Counted from the stretch's first letter, positions 17,635 to 26,984 are shown. The stretch is DNA of 52,803 nt from Sphaerimonospora thailandensis (GCF_016863115.1 NZ_BOOG01000050.1:1-52803); one strand, 5' to 3'. The notes: generated by a model not told the origin, from the letters alone. Made by a program: numbers and translations.

Positions 17635-18660
17635 TCACTCCATGCCTTCGCCAGGGTCTTCGCGCAGCACCCGGGCGGCGTCCCGGCAGCGGGCGAGCGC
17701 CGCACGCGCATAGCGCGGCGAGGCCCCGGCGAGCCCGCACGCGGGTGTGAGCACGACCTGCTCGGCGAGCCGCGCGGGGGCGAACCCGAGACGCCGCCAG
17801 AGCTCCAGCGCTGGTTTGGCCACCACGCCGATGTCGGCGAGCCTGGTGTCGACGCCCGGCACGACCCCCAGGAAGAACGCGACATCCGCCTCGATGGCCT
17901 CGCCGATCGCGTCCTCGTCCCGCCGCCGCAGCAGCGAGGCGTCCAGCGAGATCCCGCGCGCCCCCGCCGTACGGAGGACCTCGAACGGCACGTCCGGCGC
18001 GCAGCAGTGGACGATGGGAAAGACGTCGTCGCCCAACCCCGAGATCAGCGTCCTGAGCCGTTCACTCGCGATCACGGGCTCGACGGCCGGCAGCCGCCCG
18101 AAACCGGATGCGGTCGGGACGGTGCCCGCCAGCGCTCCCGGCAGTCCGGGCTCGTCGAGCTGAACGACCAGGCGGGCCCCCGGCACCCGGCGCCGCACCT
18201 GCGCGATGTGGCCGGCGAGCCCTTCGGCCAGCGATTCGACCATGTCACGTACGGCTCCCGCGTCGGAGAGCGCCTTGTCGCCGTGCCGCAGCTCGACGGC
18301 CCCGGCGAGCGTCCACGGCCCGCATGCCTGGATCTTCAGCGGGCCGACGTATCCCTGCGCGACCTCCTCCAGGCCGTCGAGGTCGCGGGCGAGGTGGTCG
18401 ACGGCGCGTTTGAGGTCGCGGCCGGACCGGTCGGTGAACCGCCACCCCGACGGCTGCACCTCGACCGGCAGCTCCGCCAGCAGAGACGCGCCTCTGCCGA
18501 TCATGTCGGCGCCGACGCCCCGGCCGGGCAGCTCAGGGAGGTAGGGCATCGGCAGCTCGCCGAAGGCCGTACGGAGAGCTTCCATGTGGGCCTCGCGGTC
18601 GTCACCCGGATGCGAGCCCACGCCCGTGGCAGTGGCCTCCTCCCACGGATAATCAGTCAC
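17635..18660 (-). CDS. MetE C-terminal-domain family protein (methionine synthase, B12-independent type)
   Basis: A 341-residue single TIM-barrel protein equivalent to the catalytic C-terminal half of cobalamin-independent methionine synthase. Early residues ATGVGSHPGDD match the domain start. Zn-ligand candidates are His/Cys in IVHCCAPDVPF and Cys in LTPACGLAG. It lacks the N-terminal half of full MetE, so methyl donor use may differ; such short forms may take methyl groups from another donor protein. GTG 18660 is the preferred start: it lies 7 bases from a TAAGCT -10 element shared with the divergent MBL gene, implying a leaderless mRNA. Longer upstream frames run into the divergent gene. 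Confidence 0.82.
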   Translation of the reverse strand: MTDYPWEEATATGVGSHPGDDREAHMEALRTAFGELPMPYLPELPGRGVGADMIGRGASLLAELPVEVQPSGWRFTDRSGRDLKRAVDHLARDLDGLEEVAQGYVGPLKIQACGPWTLAGAVELRHGDKALSDAGAVRDMVESLAEGLAGHIAQVRRRVPGARLVVQLDEPGLPGALAGTVPTASGFGRLPAVEPVIASERLRTLISGLGDDVFPIVHCCAPDVPFEVLRTAGARGISLDASLLRRRDEDAIGEAIEADVAFFLGVVPGVDTRLADIGVVAKPALELWRRLGFAPARLAEQVVLTPACGLAGASPRYARAALARCRDAARVLREDPGEGME

Positions 18661-18679
18661 GGGAACTAGCTTAGGCACT
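18661..18679. promoter_or_regulatory. 19-bp divergent leaderless promoter with overlapping -10 boxes
   Basis: Only 19 bp separate the divergent starts at 18660 (minus) and 18680 (plus). TAGCTT (18667-18672, plus) and TAAGCT (18673-18668, minus) both fit the actinobacterial TANNNT -10 pattern and share five base pairs. Each lies exactly 7 bases from its start codon, the spacing expected of leaderless transcripts. Confidence 0.6.
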
Positions 18680-19312
18680 ATGCAACTCACGAAACTCGGG
18701 CACGCGTGCTGGCGGCTGCGGAAGGACGGCTCGACCCTGGTGATCGACCCCGGGTCGTTCAGCGGGAAAGGTCTGCTCGACGGGGCGAGCGCCGTACTGA
18801 TCACCCACGAGCATTTCGATCACGTGGACACCGACCTGCTGCGGAAGGCTAGCCCGGGTCTGGAGATCTTCACCTGTCAGGCGGTGGCCGACCACCTCGG
18901 CGAGATCCCGGCGGAAGTGCGGGTGGTGCGGGACGGCGACGCGTTCAGCGCGGCCGGGTTCGGGGTGAGGGTGATCGGCGAGTGGCACGCGCTCAACCAT
19001 CCCGACGTCCCCGTCGTGCAGAATGTCGGTTTCCTGGTGGACGAGGAGGTCTTCTACCCCGGTGACGCGTTCACTCCGCCGGGGGTCGAGGTGCCCACGC
19101 TGCTGGTGCCGACGAACGCGCCGTGGATGAGGACCGCCGACATGGTCGCCTACCTGCGAGAGGTCCGCCCGCAGCGGGCTTACAGCACCCACGACGGCCT
19201 GCTGAACGAGATCGGCCTGAAGATCGTCGACAACTGGATCGGCATGGAGGCCGACCACCAGAAGGCCGACTTCCGCCGGATTCCGGTCGGCGAGTCCGTC
19301 GAGCTGCCCTGA
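18680..19312 (+). CDS. MBL-fold metal-dependent hydrolase (UlaG-like)
   Basis: A 210-residue metallo-beta-lactamase-fold enzyme. It begins with MQLTKLGHACWRL, typical of the UlaG-like subgroup, and carries the metal-binding motif THEHFDH near residue 52. A later His and Asp (GEWHALNHPD, YPGDAF) and STHDGLLN complete the site. The substrate is unknown. It is probably leaderless, with a -10 box 7 bases upstream. It is divergent from the MetE-like gene and its stop is 6 bases from the convergent mnmA stop. Confidence 0.9.
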   Translation: MQLTKLGHACWRLRKDGSTLVIDPGSFSGKGLLDGASAVLITHEHFDHVDTDLLRKASPGLEIFTCQAVADHLGEIPAEVRVVRDGDAFSAAGFGVRVIGEWHALNHPDVPVVQNVGFLVDEEVFYPGDAFTPPGVEVPTLLVPTNAPWMRTADMVAYLREVRPQRAYSTHDGLLNEIGLKIVDNWIGMEADHQKADFRRIPVGESVELP

Positions 19313-19318
19313 TCGGAT

Positions 19319-20437
19319 TCAGGCCGCCGAGGCGATGGTGGCCGAGCCGATGACCATGTCGCCGTCGTAGAGGACGGCGCCCTGGCCGGGGGCGACGCCC
19401 GTTGCCGGGGTGTCCAGCTCGATGTGCAGCTCGCCGCCCGACAACTGGGCGCGGCAGCCGTACACCTCGCCGTGCGCGCGCAACTGCACCGTGCAGGCGA
19501 TCGGCTCGTACGGCTCGGCCTGCGGGCCGTTCCAGACCGGGCGCTCGCCCACGATGGTCCGCACCTGCAAGGACGCGCGTGGCCCGACCGTGACGGTGTT
19601 GGACACCGGCTCGATCGACAGCACGTAGCGCGGCCGGCCGTCGGCGGTCGGCTGATCGATGTGCAGGCCCTTGCGCTGGCCGATGGTGAAACCGTACGCA
19701 CCCTGGTGCTTGCCGACGACCTGGCCGGTCATCGCGTCGACGATCGGCCCGTCGGCGGCGCCGAGGCGCTCGGCGAGGAACGCCTGGGTGTCGCCGTCGG
19801 CGATGAAGCAGATGTCATGACTGTCCGGCTTGTCAGCCACGGAGAGCCCACGCCGGGCCGCCTCGGCCCGCACCTGCGCCTTGGTCGAGTCGCCCAGCGG
19901 GAAGATCGCGTGAGCGAGCTGCTCACGGGTGAGCACGCCCAGCACGTATGACTGGTCCTTGCCCTCGTCGACGCTGCGTCGCAGCACGCCGTCGACGAGC
20001 CGCGCGTGGTGGCCGGTGGCGACGGCGTCGAAGTCCAGTGCGAGGGCCCGGTCGAGCACCGCCTCGAACTTGATCTTCTCGTTGCAGCGCAGGCACGGGT
20101 TGGGCGTGCGGCCCGCCGCGTACTCGCTGACGAAGTCCTCGACCACGTCGCGGTGGAACCGCTCGGCCATGTCCCATACGTAGAAGGGAATGCCGATCAC
20201 GTCGGCGGCGCGGCGGGCGTCGCGGGCGTCCTCCAGCGTGCAGCAGCCGCGGGCGCCGGTCCGGTACGACTGGGGGTTGGACGAGAGTGCCAGATGGACG
20301 CCGGTGACGTCGTGGCCTGCCTCGGCGATGCGGGCGGCGGCCACGGCGGAGTCCACGCCACCCGACATGGCGGCGAGCACGCGCAGCCGACGGGCAGGCC
20401 GGTCGGCGCCGATAGATTCCCCTGTGCTGTGCGTCAT
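19319..20437 (-). CDS. mnmA: tRNA-specific 2-thiouridylase MnmA
   Basis: Installs sulfur at C2 of wobble uridine 34 in tRNAs for Lys, Glu and Gln. The 372-residue protein has the PP-loop [12 protein letters not shown] near residue 23, the catalytic Cys pair in TPNPCLRCN and SHDICFI, the GHHARL tRNA/ATP region, and C-terminal beta-barrel domains. The cysteine desulfurase at 21574-22731, transcribed in the same direction, is the likely sulfur source. The N-terminal ~16 residues before [10 protein letters not shown] are not conserved, so the true start might be slightly internal. Confidence 0.97.
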   Translation of the reverse strand: MTHSTGESIGADRPARRLRVLAAMSGGVDSAVAAARIAEAGHDVTGVHLALSSNPQSYRTGARGCCTLEDARDARRAADVIGIPFYVWDMAERFHRDVVEDFVSEYAAGRTPNPCLRCNEKIKFEAVLDRALALDFDAVATGHHARLVDGVLRRSVDEGKDQSYVLGVLTREQLAHAIFPLGDSTKAQVRAEAARRGLSVADKPDSHDICFIADGDTQAFLAERLGAADGPIVDAMTGQVVGKHQGAYGFTIGQRKGLHIDQPTADGRPRYVLSIEPVSNTVTVGPRASLQVRTIVGERPVWNGPQAEPYEPIACTVQLRAHGEVYGCRAQLSGGELHIELDTPATGVAPGQGAVLYDGDMVIGSATIASAA

Positions 20438-20509
20438 AGCATTTCGAGACTACCGCCGCGGCGGGCCCGCGTTGGCATCGGCGGGGTGGAGCTGGGAAGA
20501 TGCGGGGTC

Positions 20510-21544
20510 ATGCGACTGTTCGAGCGCAAGAACGCGCCGGCCGATGCGGCGGAGGCCATAGCGGACTTCTGGACCTGGTGGACACAGGTCCGTCCGGAGA
20601 TCGACGCGCAGGTCGAGGCGGAGAACGCCGAGGCACTCGCCGAGGCGCTCGAGTCGGCGGTCAGCGCCATGCACCCGTCCCTGATGTGGGAGATCGCCCC
20701 GGGTGGTACGGCGCGGTACGCGCTGGTCGTCAGCGCGTACAACGATCCCGAGCTGCGGCCGCTCGCCCACCGGTGGGCGCTCGCCGCTCCCCCGGTCGAC
20801 GAGCTGTGGGAGTTCCACCCCTCCCGACAGGCCAAGACGCACGTGACGGAGCTGGCCGTCGACGTCGAGGGCCGGGAGTTCAACCTGAGCCGGCTGGTGG
20901 TGGCCGCGCAGGCTCCGGGGAACGGTCCTCGCATGAACGTTTCCGTCTTCCACCCGATATTTCCGGATCTCGCGGACGAGCCGCGACTGGAGGCCGCGGA
21001 AATGGCGCTCGACTGGCTACTCGGCGAGGACGAGGTGGCTCGGTGGGTGGGCGACATCATGGCGGCCGAATTCGAGCCAATCGACGCGTTTCCGGCTATC
21101 CACCTGCCCGGCGTGATCGCCGATCTGGCGAAGGGCTTCGCGGAAGAGCAGTGGATGCTGATGGAGGGCAACACCGACACCGGTAGCCGGGTCACCGCCC
21201 TCGCCCGGTATCCCCTCCGACCCGTCGACTATCCGCTGAACGACCAGCACATCGCGATCACCCTGCCGTACCGGAACTCCGACGCGGACGGGCAGCCCGC
21301 GGGCGAGTCGCTCGACTCGCTGCGCGGCTTCGAGGAGCGGCTCGTGCGCGGCACGCTCGGCACCGCCGTACTCGCCGCGCACATGAACGCGGACGGTCGG
21401 CGGACCATGCACGTGTACGCCGACCCGAGGGGCGAGGCAGTAAGCGCGATCAAGGACCTCGCCGCCACATGGAAAGAGGGCAAGGCCGAGGTCGAGGTGG
21501 CCGACGACCCGTCATGGAGCGAGGTCGCCCACTTCCTCAGTTGA
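20510..21544 (+). CDS. Conserved hypothetical protein (344 aa)
   Basis: A soluble, acidic protein that I do not assign to a characterised family. The N-terminus MRLFERKN is followed by a helical segment rich in Ala/Glu (~12-50), then alternating beta segments with Trp-containing motifs (LWEFHPSRQAKTHV near 100; EMALDWLLGEDEVARWVG near 165). A second half repeats an ALARYPLRPVDYPL..HIAITLPY pattern and ends with SEVAHFL. It may belong to the DUF695-type group, but this is uncertain. The start at 20510 is preceded by GGGAAGA; the frame is open far upstream across mnmA with no homologous content. It is divergent from mnmA and converges on the cysteine desulfurase. Confidence 0.75.
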   Translation: MRLFERKNAPADAAEAIADFWTWWTQVRPEIDAQVEAENAEALAEALESAVSAMHPSLMWEIAPGGTARYALVVSAYNDPELRPLAHRWALAAPPVDELWEFHPSRQAKTHVTELAVDVEGREFNLSRLVVAAQAPGNGPRMNVSVFHPIFPDLADEPRLEAAEMALDWLLGEDEVARWVGDIMAAEFEPIDAFPAIHLPGVIADLAKGFAEEQWMLMEGNTDTGSRVTALARYPLRPVDYPLNDQHIAITLPYRNSDADGQPAGESLDSLRGFEERLVRGTLGTAVLAAHMNADGRRTMHVYADPRGEAVSAIKDLAATWKEGKAEVEVADDPSWSEVAHFLS

Positions 21545-21552
21545 CGAACGAC

Positions 21553-21576
21553 TCAGGAGTCAGGAGTCAGGAGTCA
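21553..21576. repeat. 7-bp tandem repeat between convergent stops
   Basis: Three full copies of TCAGGAG and the start of a fourth, in the 29-bp gap between two convergent genes, running into the stop codon of the cysteine desulfurase (21574). Probably replication slippage. Confidence 0.7.
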
Positions 21577-22731
21577 GATGAGGATGCCGGCTCGTCTGGC
21601 GCGTTCGACGACGTGGCCGATGACCTCGGCCACGTGGTCGACGTCCGCCTTCGTCGAGGTGTGACCGAGCGAGAAACGCAGCGAGCCGCGGGCTCGGACG
21701 CCGTCCTGTCCCATGGCGAGCAGCACGTGGGACGGCTGGGCCACACCGGCTGAGCAGGCCGAGCCGGTGGAGCATTCCACGCCCTTGGCGTCGAGGAGCA
21801 TGAGCAGCGCGTCGCCCTCGCAGCCGGGGAAGGAGAAGTGGGCGTTCCCCGGCAGCCGATTGACCGGATCGCCGTTCAGCACCACGTCGGGCACCGCCCG
21901 CCTCACCCGCTCGATCAGGTCGTCGCGGAGCGTGGACAGCCGTTCGGCGGTGGCCGGCTGGTTCTCCACGGCGACCTGCACCGCCGCCGCGAAGCCGGCG
22001 ATCGCGGGGGCGTCGAGCGTCCCGGACCGGACGTCGCGCTCCTGACCTCCGCCGTGCAGTACGGGCACCGGGTCGGCGCCGCGCGACAGCAGCAGCGCGC
22101 CGACGCCCATCGGGCCGCCGACCTTGTGCCCGGAGACCGTCATCGCGTCGACGCCAGACTCGGCGAACCCGACCGGAAGCTGGCCGACGGCCTGCACCGC
22201 GTCGGTGTGGAACGGGATCCCGTGCTCGTGGGCGATGGCGGCGAGGACGCGGATCGGCTGTACGGTCCCGACCTCGTTGTTGGCCCACATGACGCTGACG
22301 AGGGCTACGTCGTCGGGGTCGCGTTCGATGGCCGCGCGCAGCGTGTCGGGATGGACCCGCCCGAGATCGTCGACCTCGAGCGGCTCGACGATCGCACCGT
22401 GGTGGTCGGCCAGCCAGTGTGCGGGGTCGAGGGCGGCGTGGTGTTCGACCGCGCTGACCAGGACGCGCCGGCGTTTACGGGCCCAGTACAGGCCTTTGAT
22501 GGCCAGGTTGTCGGCTTCTGTGCCGCCGGCGGTGAACACGACCTCGCTCGGGCGGGCGCCCAGCGCGCCCGCGATCGTCTCGCGTGACTCCTCCACCACG
22601 CGGCGGGCACGGCGGCCCGCGGCATGCAGAGATGAGGGGTTGCCCACCTGCCCCAGCTGCGCGGTCATGGCCTCGATCGCCTCAGGAAGCATCGGCGTGG
22701 TCGAGGCATGGTCAAGATATGCGATTCCCAC
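21574..22731 (-). CDS. Cysteine desulfurase (IscS/NifS family)
   Basis: A PLP enzyme that releases sulfur from L-cysteine as a persulfide. The 385-residue protein has the aminotransferase class V fold: N-terminal [19 protein letters not shown] (His stacking on PLP), TDAVQAVG, the PLP Lys in [10 protein letters not shown] near residue 200, and the mobile catalytic Cys loop [11 protein letters not shown] near 322. The SSGSAC-type loop is the longer class I form suited to donating sulfur to partners. Co-directional mnmA nearby suggests a role in tRNA thiolation, possibly also Fe-S assembly. A divergent TetR gene lies 103 bp away. Confidence 0.95.
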   Translation of the reverse strand: MGIAYLDHASTTPMLPEAIEAMTAQLGQVGNPSSLHAAGRRARRVVEESRETIAGALGARPSEVVFTAGGTEADNLAIKGLYWARKRRRVLVSAVEHHAALDPAHWLADHHGAIVEPLEVDDLGRVHPDTLRAAIERDPDDVALVSVMWANNEVGTVQPIRVLAAIAHEHGIPFHTDAVQAVGQLPVGFAESGVDAMTVSGHKVGGPMGVGALLLSRGADPVPVLHGGGQERDVRSGTLDAPAIAGFAAAVQVAVENQPATAERLSTLRDDLIERVRRAVPDVVLNGDPVNRLPGNAHFSFPGCEGDALLMLLDAKGVECSTGSACSAGVAQPSHVLLAMGQDGVRARGSLRFSLGHTSTKADVDHVAEVIGHVVERARRAGILI

Positions 22732-22809
22732 GGCCCCTCCAGACCCGGCCTCAGCTGAACAAGCCTATCCGGGACCGCGGCGCGAACGATCCCCGGATAC
22801 GCGAACTGA

Positions 22810-22828
22810 ACCGTCCGGACGGTATAGT
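22810..22828 (+). promoter_or_regulatory. Autoregulatory operator and promoter of the TetR gene
   Basis: ACCGTCCGGACGGT (22810-22823) is a perfect 14-bp palindrome. Its last base is the first base of TATAGT (22823-22828), a near-consensus -10 box 6 bases from the GTG start at 22835. A repressor bound to the palindrome would block this leaderless promoter. Confidence 0.65.
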
Positions 22829-22834
22829 AAAGCC

Positions 22835-23326
22835 GTGAGGAGAGATGAGCTACTCGACGCGGCCGAGTGCCTGCTCGACGACCAGGGAGTCCAGGGCCTG
22901 ACCCTGGCCGCGGTCGCCGAGCGCGCCGGCGTGAGCAAGGGTGGCCTCCTCTACCACTTCGCCGGCAAAGAAGCGTTGATCCAAGGCATGATCGAACGCT
23001 TGATCGCGGACTTCGACGCACTGGTCGAGGCGCAGGACGAGCCCACCTACACGCGGGCCTATCTGGCCGCCACGTTCGAGGCCGTCGAGAGCGGCCGGCT
23101 GCGACGCTGGGCCGTGGTCACCGGAGCCGCCGGAGACCACGCGCTGCTCGCGCCGCTCCGTGAGGCGATGGCCCGCTGGCATACCCACGGGTTGGACGAC
23201 GAACCCGATCCGCCGACCTCCCAGGTCGTACGGCTCGCCTGCGAAGGTCTCTGGGACGTCGCCACGCACAGCCCTTCGGTCATGGATTACGCGGCGGTGC
23301 ACCGGCGGTTGCTCGAATTGCTGTGA
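22835..23326 (+). CDS. TetR-family transcriptional regulator
   Basis: A 163-residue one-domain-plus-ligand-domain regulator, somewhat short for the family (usually ~190). GTG 22835 starts the protein directly at the first helix (RRDELLDAAECLL). The helix-turn-helix covers ~20-50 (LTLAAVAERAGVSKGGLLYHFAGKE in two parts). The helical C-terminal domain has TYTRAYLAATFEA and the TetR_C-like region LACEGLWDVA. The mRNA is probably leaderless, with a -10 box overlapping a palindromic operator. The MFS gene 212 bp downstream on the same strand is the likely target, as in many drug-efflux loci. Confidence 0.9.
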   Translation: MRRDELLDAAECLLDDQGVQGLTLAAVAERAGVSKGGLLYHFAGKEALIQGMIERLIADFDALVEAQDEPTYTRAYLAATFEAVESGRLRRWAVVTGAAGDHALLAPLREAMARWHTHGLDDEPDPPTSQVVRLACEGLWDVATHSPSVMDYAAVHRRLLELL

Positions 23327-23474
23327 CGCGCTCCCCGGCCTGAAGACCGAGGATTCGGCCCGGGCCGTACCACTTCTGTGGCTTCATGCCGCACCGACCA
23401 CCGCCCTCATCGCGGAGTTCTCGTCCGGTCTCCGCAGGCTTTCGACCCTCGCGGGTCCGTGCCCGCCCCTCCCC

Positions 23475-23506
23475 GCCCCATCGATTTCACCAGCCCCATC
23501 GATTTC
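23475..23506 (+). promoter_or_regulatory. 14-bp direct repeat upstream of the MFS gene
   Basis: GCCCCATCGATTTC occurs at 23475-23488 and again at 23493-23506 (18-bp period), 33 bases before the MFS start. It could be a regulator site or promoter duplication, but it does not resemble the TetR palindrome at 22810. Confidence 0.3.
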
Positions 23507-23538
23507 CAACTTTGAAACACTCCAGAAAGGTGGTCGTG

Positions 23539-24786
23539 ATGACCCGCGCCCTGGGGGCGGCCCGTTACGGGTCGGTCCTCACGTTCGTGCTGGCCGGTCT
23601 GATGTGCGGAACGTTCACCGTACGCCTGCCCGCGCTGGTCCACCGGCTCCAGTTGTCGGAGTCCTCGGTCGGCGTCGCGCTGCTCTGCTGGGGGCTCGGC
23701 GCGCTGCTCACCATGCAACTCATGCGCGTCGTCATGGCGAAGGCCGGCAGCCGCGGTGTGCTCCGGGTGGCGACTCCCCTGTGCGCGGCGTCACTGGTGC
23801 TCGTCGCGGTGGCGCCGTCGTTCCCGGCCGTGGTCGCGGCCGCGACGCTGTTCGGCATGGCGTTCGGCGTCGTCGACGTGGGCATGAACGCCCAGGGCTC
23901 GACCGTCGAGCAGGCGTACGGCAGGCCGCTGATGAGCGGAATGCACGCCGGCTGGTGCGTCGGCGCGATCTCGGCGGGGCTGCTCGGCACCGTGGCGATC
24001 GCCGCGGGACTGTCCTTCACCACCCATCTCGTGGTGATCGCCGTGGTGTCGTTCCCCATGTCGCTGGCGCTCGGCCGCACGTACCTACCCGACCCCGCCG
24101 CCGCGCCCGCCGAGGCGTCGTCCGGCTCGCGTCGCAGGATGCCCGGCATCGTCTACCTGCTCGGCGCGATCACGTTCGGCGCTTTCATGATCGAAGGCGT
24201 CGTGGCCGACTGGAACGGTCTGTACCTCCTCGGCACACTCGGCGCGCCCGAGTCCGTCGCCGCACTCGGCTATCCCGTGTTCGAGGCGGGCATGCTGGCC
24301 GGCCGGCTGAGCGGGGACCGTTTCCGCGACCGGTACGGCGCACGCGGCCTGATCGTGTTCTCCGGGGCCGCCACGGCGGCGACCTTCCTGGTCGTCATCG
24401 CCGCGACGTCCGCTCCGATCGCGGTGGCGGGGATGTTCTTCGTCGGCCTCGCCGTGGCGACGATCTCTCCGATGGCGCTGTCGCTCGCGGGCACCGCGAC
24501 AGACCATCCGGGGCCGGCGATCGCCCAGGCGGGCGCCATGGGCTACGCGGGACTCCTGCTCGGCCCGGTCGTCATCGGCTTCCTGTCGAGCGCGACCTCC
24601 CTGCGGGCCGCCATGGGCGTCGCGGTCGCGGTCGGCGTGCTCGTCGCCGTGGCCGGTCGGTTCCTTCCGTCGGTCAGGAAGGCCGCCGCCGGGTCCGCCG
24701 CCGGGTCCGCCGCCGCGCCGGAGCGGTCTCCCGAACCCGCCGACGCCATCGCAGAGGCCCCCGAGCGCCTGCCCGTCGCCGCCTGA
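23539..24786 (+). CDS. MFS transporter
   Basis: A 415-residue inner-membrane transporter with 12 predicted hydrophobic segments, beginning at ~residue 10 (SVLTFVLAGLMCGTF) and ending near 390. The MFS loop motif between helices 2 and 3 is degenerate. RFRDRYGARG in the central loop resembles the second MFS signature copy. The family resembles fucose/FucP-like or drug:H+ antiporters (MxCGTFTVRLPALVHRL). The substrate is unknown; the upstream TetR favours efflux. ATG 23539 has AAAGGTGG before it. A cytoplasmic tail of ~40 residues is Ala/Glu/Pro-rich. Confidence 0.92.
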   Translation: MTRALGAARYGSVLTFVLAGLMCGTFTVRLPALVHRLQLSESSVGVALLCWGLGALLTMQLMRVVMAKAGSRGVLRVATPLCAASLVLVAVAPSFPAVVAAATLFGMAFGVVDVGMNAQGSTVEQAYGRPLMSGMHAGWCVGAISAGLLGTVAIAAGLSFTTHLVVIAVVSFPMSLALGRTYLPDPAAAPAEASSGSRRRMPGIVYLLGAITFGAFMIEGVVADWNGLYLLGTLGAPESVAALGYPVFEAGMLAGRLSGDRFRDRYGARGLIVFSGAATAATFLVVIAATSAPIAVAGMFFVGLAVATISPMALSLAGTATDHPGPAIAQAGAMGYAGLLLGPVVIGFLSSATSLRAAMGVAVAVGVLVAVAGRFLPSVRKAAAGSAAGSAAAPERSPEPADAIAEAPERLPVAA

Positions 24787-24832
24787 GCCCGTTCCTCCCC
24801 GGCACGAAGACGCGAACTCGGTACGAAGACGC

Positions 24833-24868
24833 GAGCGGCGCCGCACCACGCGAGGTGCGGCGCCGCTC
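24833..24868. terminator. Strong bidirectional hairpin terminator
   Basis: A perfect 15-bp stem: GAGCGGCGCCGCACC (24833-24847) against GGTGCGGCGCCGCTC (24854-24868), with a 6-base loop. It lies between the convergent MFS and etfA genes and would end transcription from both sides. Confidence 0.85.
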
Positions 24869-24879
24869 GGCGCGTTCTG

Positions 24880-24941
24880 GACGAGCCCGTTTCGATCGGC
24901 CCGTCGACGAGCCCGTTGATGAGCCCGTTGATGAGCCCGGC
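24880..24941. repeat. 12-bp repeats of GAyGAGCCCGTT
   Basis: Units at 24906, 24918 and 24930 are tandem, with one more at 24880-24891 a short distance before. They lie between the terminator hairpin and the etfA stop codon. Likely a slippage tract without known role. Confidence 0.65.
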
Positions 24942-24971
24942 AACCCAGCAGCCGGGCCGTACGGAGAGCTG

Positions 24972-25925
24972 CTACTTGCGCTTCTCGATCTCGTCGGTGA
25001 GCTGGGGAACGACCTGGAAGAGGTCGCCCACCACGCCGTAGTCGGCGATCTCGAAGATCGGCGCCTCGGCGTCCTTGTTGATCACCACGATCGTCTTGGA
25101 CGTCTGCATGCCGGCCCGGTGCTGGATGGCACCGGAGATGCCGCTCGCGATGTAGAGCTGCGGCGACACGGTCTTGCCGGTCTGCCCGACCTGGAACTGG
25201 TGCGGGTACCAACCGGCGTCGGTGGCCGCACGGGAGGCGCCGACCGCCGCGCCGAGGGAGTCGGCGAGCTTCTCGATGATGGCGAAGTTGTCGCCGGAGC
25301 CCACGCCGCGGCCGCCGGAGACCACGATCGCGGCCTCGGTCAGCTCCGGACGGGCGCCCTTCTCCTGCTTGACCCGCTCCACGATCCGCGCGGCGCGGGC
25401 GGCGTCCGACAGGGCGACCTCCACCTTCTCCTCGGCACCGGCGCCTGCCGCGGCGACCGGAGCGATGGAGTTGGGACGAACCGCCACGATCGGCGTGCCC
25501 TTCGTGACCCGGCTGCGCACGTTGACGCCACCACCGAAGATCGACTGGTCGGCGACGAAGCCCTCACCCAGGCCCACGGCGTCGGTGATCACACCGGAGT
25601 CGGTCTTGACCGCCAGACGGCCCGCGACCTCCTTGCCCTCAGCCGTCGCCGCGATCAGAACGCCGGCCGGGGCCTTGTCCGCCACCAGCTTGGCCAGCAA
25701 CTCCGCCTTGGGCGCCACGACATAGCCGATGATCTCCTCGGCGTCCGCGACATAGATCTTGTCCGCGCCGTGCTCAGCGAGCTTGGCCTTGGCGGCGTCC
25801 GAGTAGCCGGGCCCCGCCCACACGGCGGCCGGCGTGCCCAGCGAACGGGCCAGCGTCAGCAGTTCGAGGGTGACCTTCTTGACGTCACCGTCGACATGCT
25901 CGACGAGAACCAGGATCTCACTCAT
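24972..25925 (-). CDS. etfA: Electron transfer flavoprotein alpha subunit
   Basis: A 317-residue FAD-binding subunit of the heterodimeric ETF, which takes electrons from acyl-CoA and other dehydrogenases. The N-terminal domain (1-190) begins [19 protein letters not shown]. The C-terminal FAD domain has the ETF-alpha signature: [36 protein letters not shown] and [15 protein letters not shown], then the adenine-binding end [20 protein letters not shown]. It follows etfB by 12 bases and shares its transcript. The final KRK and stop lie after a repeat/terminator region. Confidence 0.97.
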   Translation of the reverse strand: MSEILVLVEHVDGDVKKVTLELLTLARSLGTPAAVWAGPGYSDAAKAKLAEHGADKIYVADAEEIIGYVVAPKAELLAKLVADKAPAGVLIAATAEGKEVAGRLAVKTDSGVITDAVGLGEGFVADQSIFGGGVNVRSRVTKGTPIVAVRPNSIAPVAAAGAGAEEKVEVALSDAARAARIVERVKQEKGARPELTEAAIVVSGGRGVGSGDNFAIIEKLADSLGAAVGASRAATDAGWYPHQFQVGQTGKTVSPQLYIASGISGAIQHRAGMQTSKTIVVINKDAEAPIFEIADYGVVGDLFQVVPQLTDEIEKRK

Positions 25926-25937
25926 TTTCGGGGCCCC

Positions 25938-26717
25938 TCACACGAACTTCTTCGACGCGAGGAACTCGGCGATCTTGGCGCCGCCGTCGCCCTCGTCCTT
26001 GACAACCGTGCCGGCCGCACGCGGCGGCGCGACGGCGAAGTCGACGACCTCGCTCCACGCGTTCGCCAGCCCCACCTGGTCGGCGGAGATCTCCGCGTCG
26101 GCGACGCCGAGCGTCTCGACCGGCTTCTTCTTGGCCGCCATGATGCCCTTGAAGGAGGGGTAGCGCGGCTCGTTGATCTTCTCGACGACGGACACGACGG
26201 CCGGCAGCGAGGCCTCGACCTTGTCGTACCCATAGTCGGTGAGGCGCTGGACGGCGATGGCCGACCCGTTCACCTCGACCTTGTTGGCGAGGGTGAGCTG
26301 CGGGACGCCGAGCCGCTCGGCCAGCATCGCGGCGAGCACGCCGGTGCGGGCGTCGGTGGACTCCGAGCCGAGGACGACCAGGTCGAAGCCGATCTTCTTC
26401 AGCGCCTGCGCCATGGCGTAGGAGGTCGACAGCGCGTCCGAGCCGTGCAGCGCGTCATCGCTGAGGTGGACCGCCTTGTCCGCGCCCATGGCGAGCACCT
26501 TGCGGATGGTCTCGGTGGCCTTGCCCGGGCCCATGGTGAGCACCGTCACTTCGCCCCCGTGGGCCTCCTTGAGCTTCAGCGCCTCCTCGACCGCGTATTC
26601 ATCGAGCTCGTTGACGACGCCGTCGGCGGCCTCGCGGTCGAGCGTCTTGTCATCGGACCTCAGCTTGCGCTCGGTCGCCGTGTCGGGGACCTGCTTCACG
26701 CAGACGACGATGTTCAT
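25938..26717 (-). CDS. etfB: Electron transfer flavoprotein beta subunit
   Basis: A 259-residue AMP-binding partner of EtfA. The N-terminus MNIVVCVKQVPDT is diagnostic, followed by NELDEYAVEEAL, VTVLTMGPGKA, GSESTDARTGVL, and the C-terminal anchoring arm (AGTVVKDEGDGGAKIAEFL). ATG 26717 is chosen because the protein conventionally begins here; the frame is open to 26789 without conserved sequence. It is the first gene of etfBA. The 337-bp region upstream (26718-27054) holds its promoter. Confidence 0.96.
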   Translation of the reverse strand: MNIVVCVKQVPDTATERKLRSDDKTLDREAADGVVNELDEYAVEEALKLKEAHGGEVTVLTMGPGKATETIRKVLAMGADKAVHLSDDALHGSDALSTSYAMAQALKKIGFDLVVLGSESTDARTGVLAAMLAERLGVPQLTLANKVEVNGSAIAVQRLTDYGYDKVEASLPAVVSVVEKINEPRYPSFKGIMAAKKKPVETLGVADAEISADQVGLANAWSEVVDFAVAPPRAAGTVVKDEGDGGAKIAEFLASKKFV

Positions 26718-26968
26718 GGCCGGTGGCCGACCTCCCCTTTCCGTACGGCTGACGCCGCGATTTCGAAACGTGCCGTGGGGTACGCGCACGTGGCTGTACG
26801 ACTTCCAGATGGGAGCAAGGCTATGTTACCCGCCGGTAGCTCAGCCACACTTCTCCGTCGCGACTTCACGATACCGAAGCATGTTCCGGACCTGCCGGGG
26901 CCCTCCTACCCACCCGAACCCGGCTCGTCACACCCTTACCGACATGGATGTCGCCGACACTGACGTCG

Positions 26969-26984
26969 CCGACATCGATGTCGG
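26969..26984. promoter_or_regulatory. 16-bp palindrome in the etfB-kinase gap
   Basis: CCGACATCGATGTCGG is a perfect palindrome, set within a stretch (26938-26985) of repeated GACATCG/GTCGCCGAC units. It lies 71 bases downstream of the kinase stop and 252 bases upstream of etfB. It could be a transcription-stop structure for the kinase operon or an operator for etfB. The rest of the 26718-27054 gap shows no gene. Confidence 0.4.

Noticed and set aside
23160-26963. 1267-aa plus-strand open frame over the MFS and etf genes
   Set aside because: Runs through four well supported genes in other frames or strands; biased composition and no recognisable domain.
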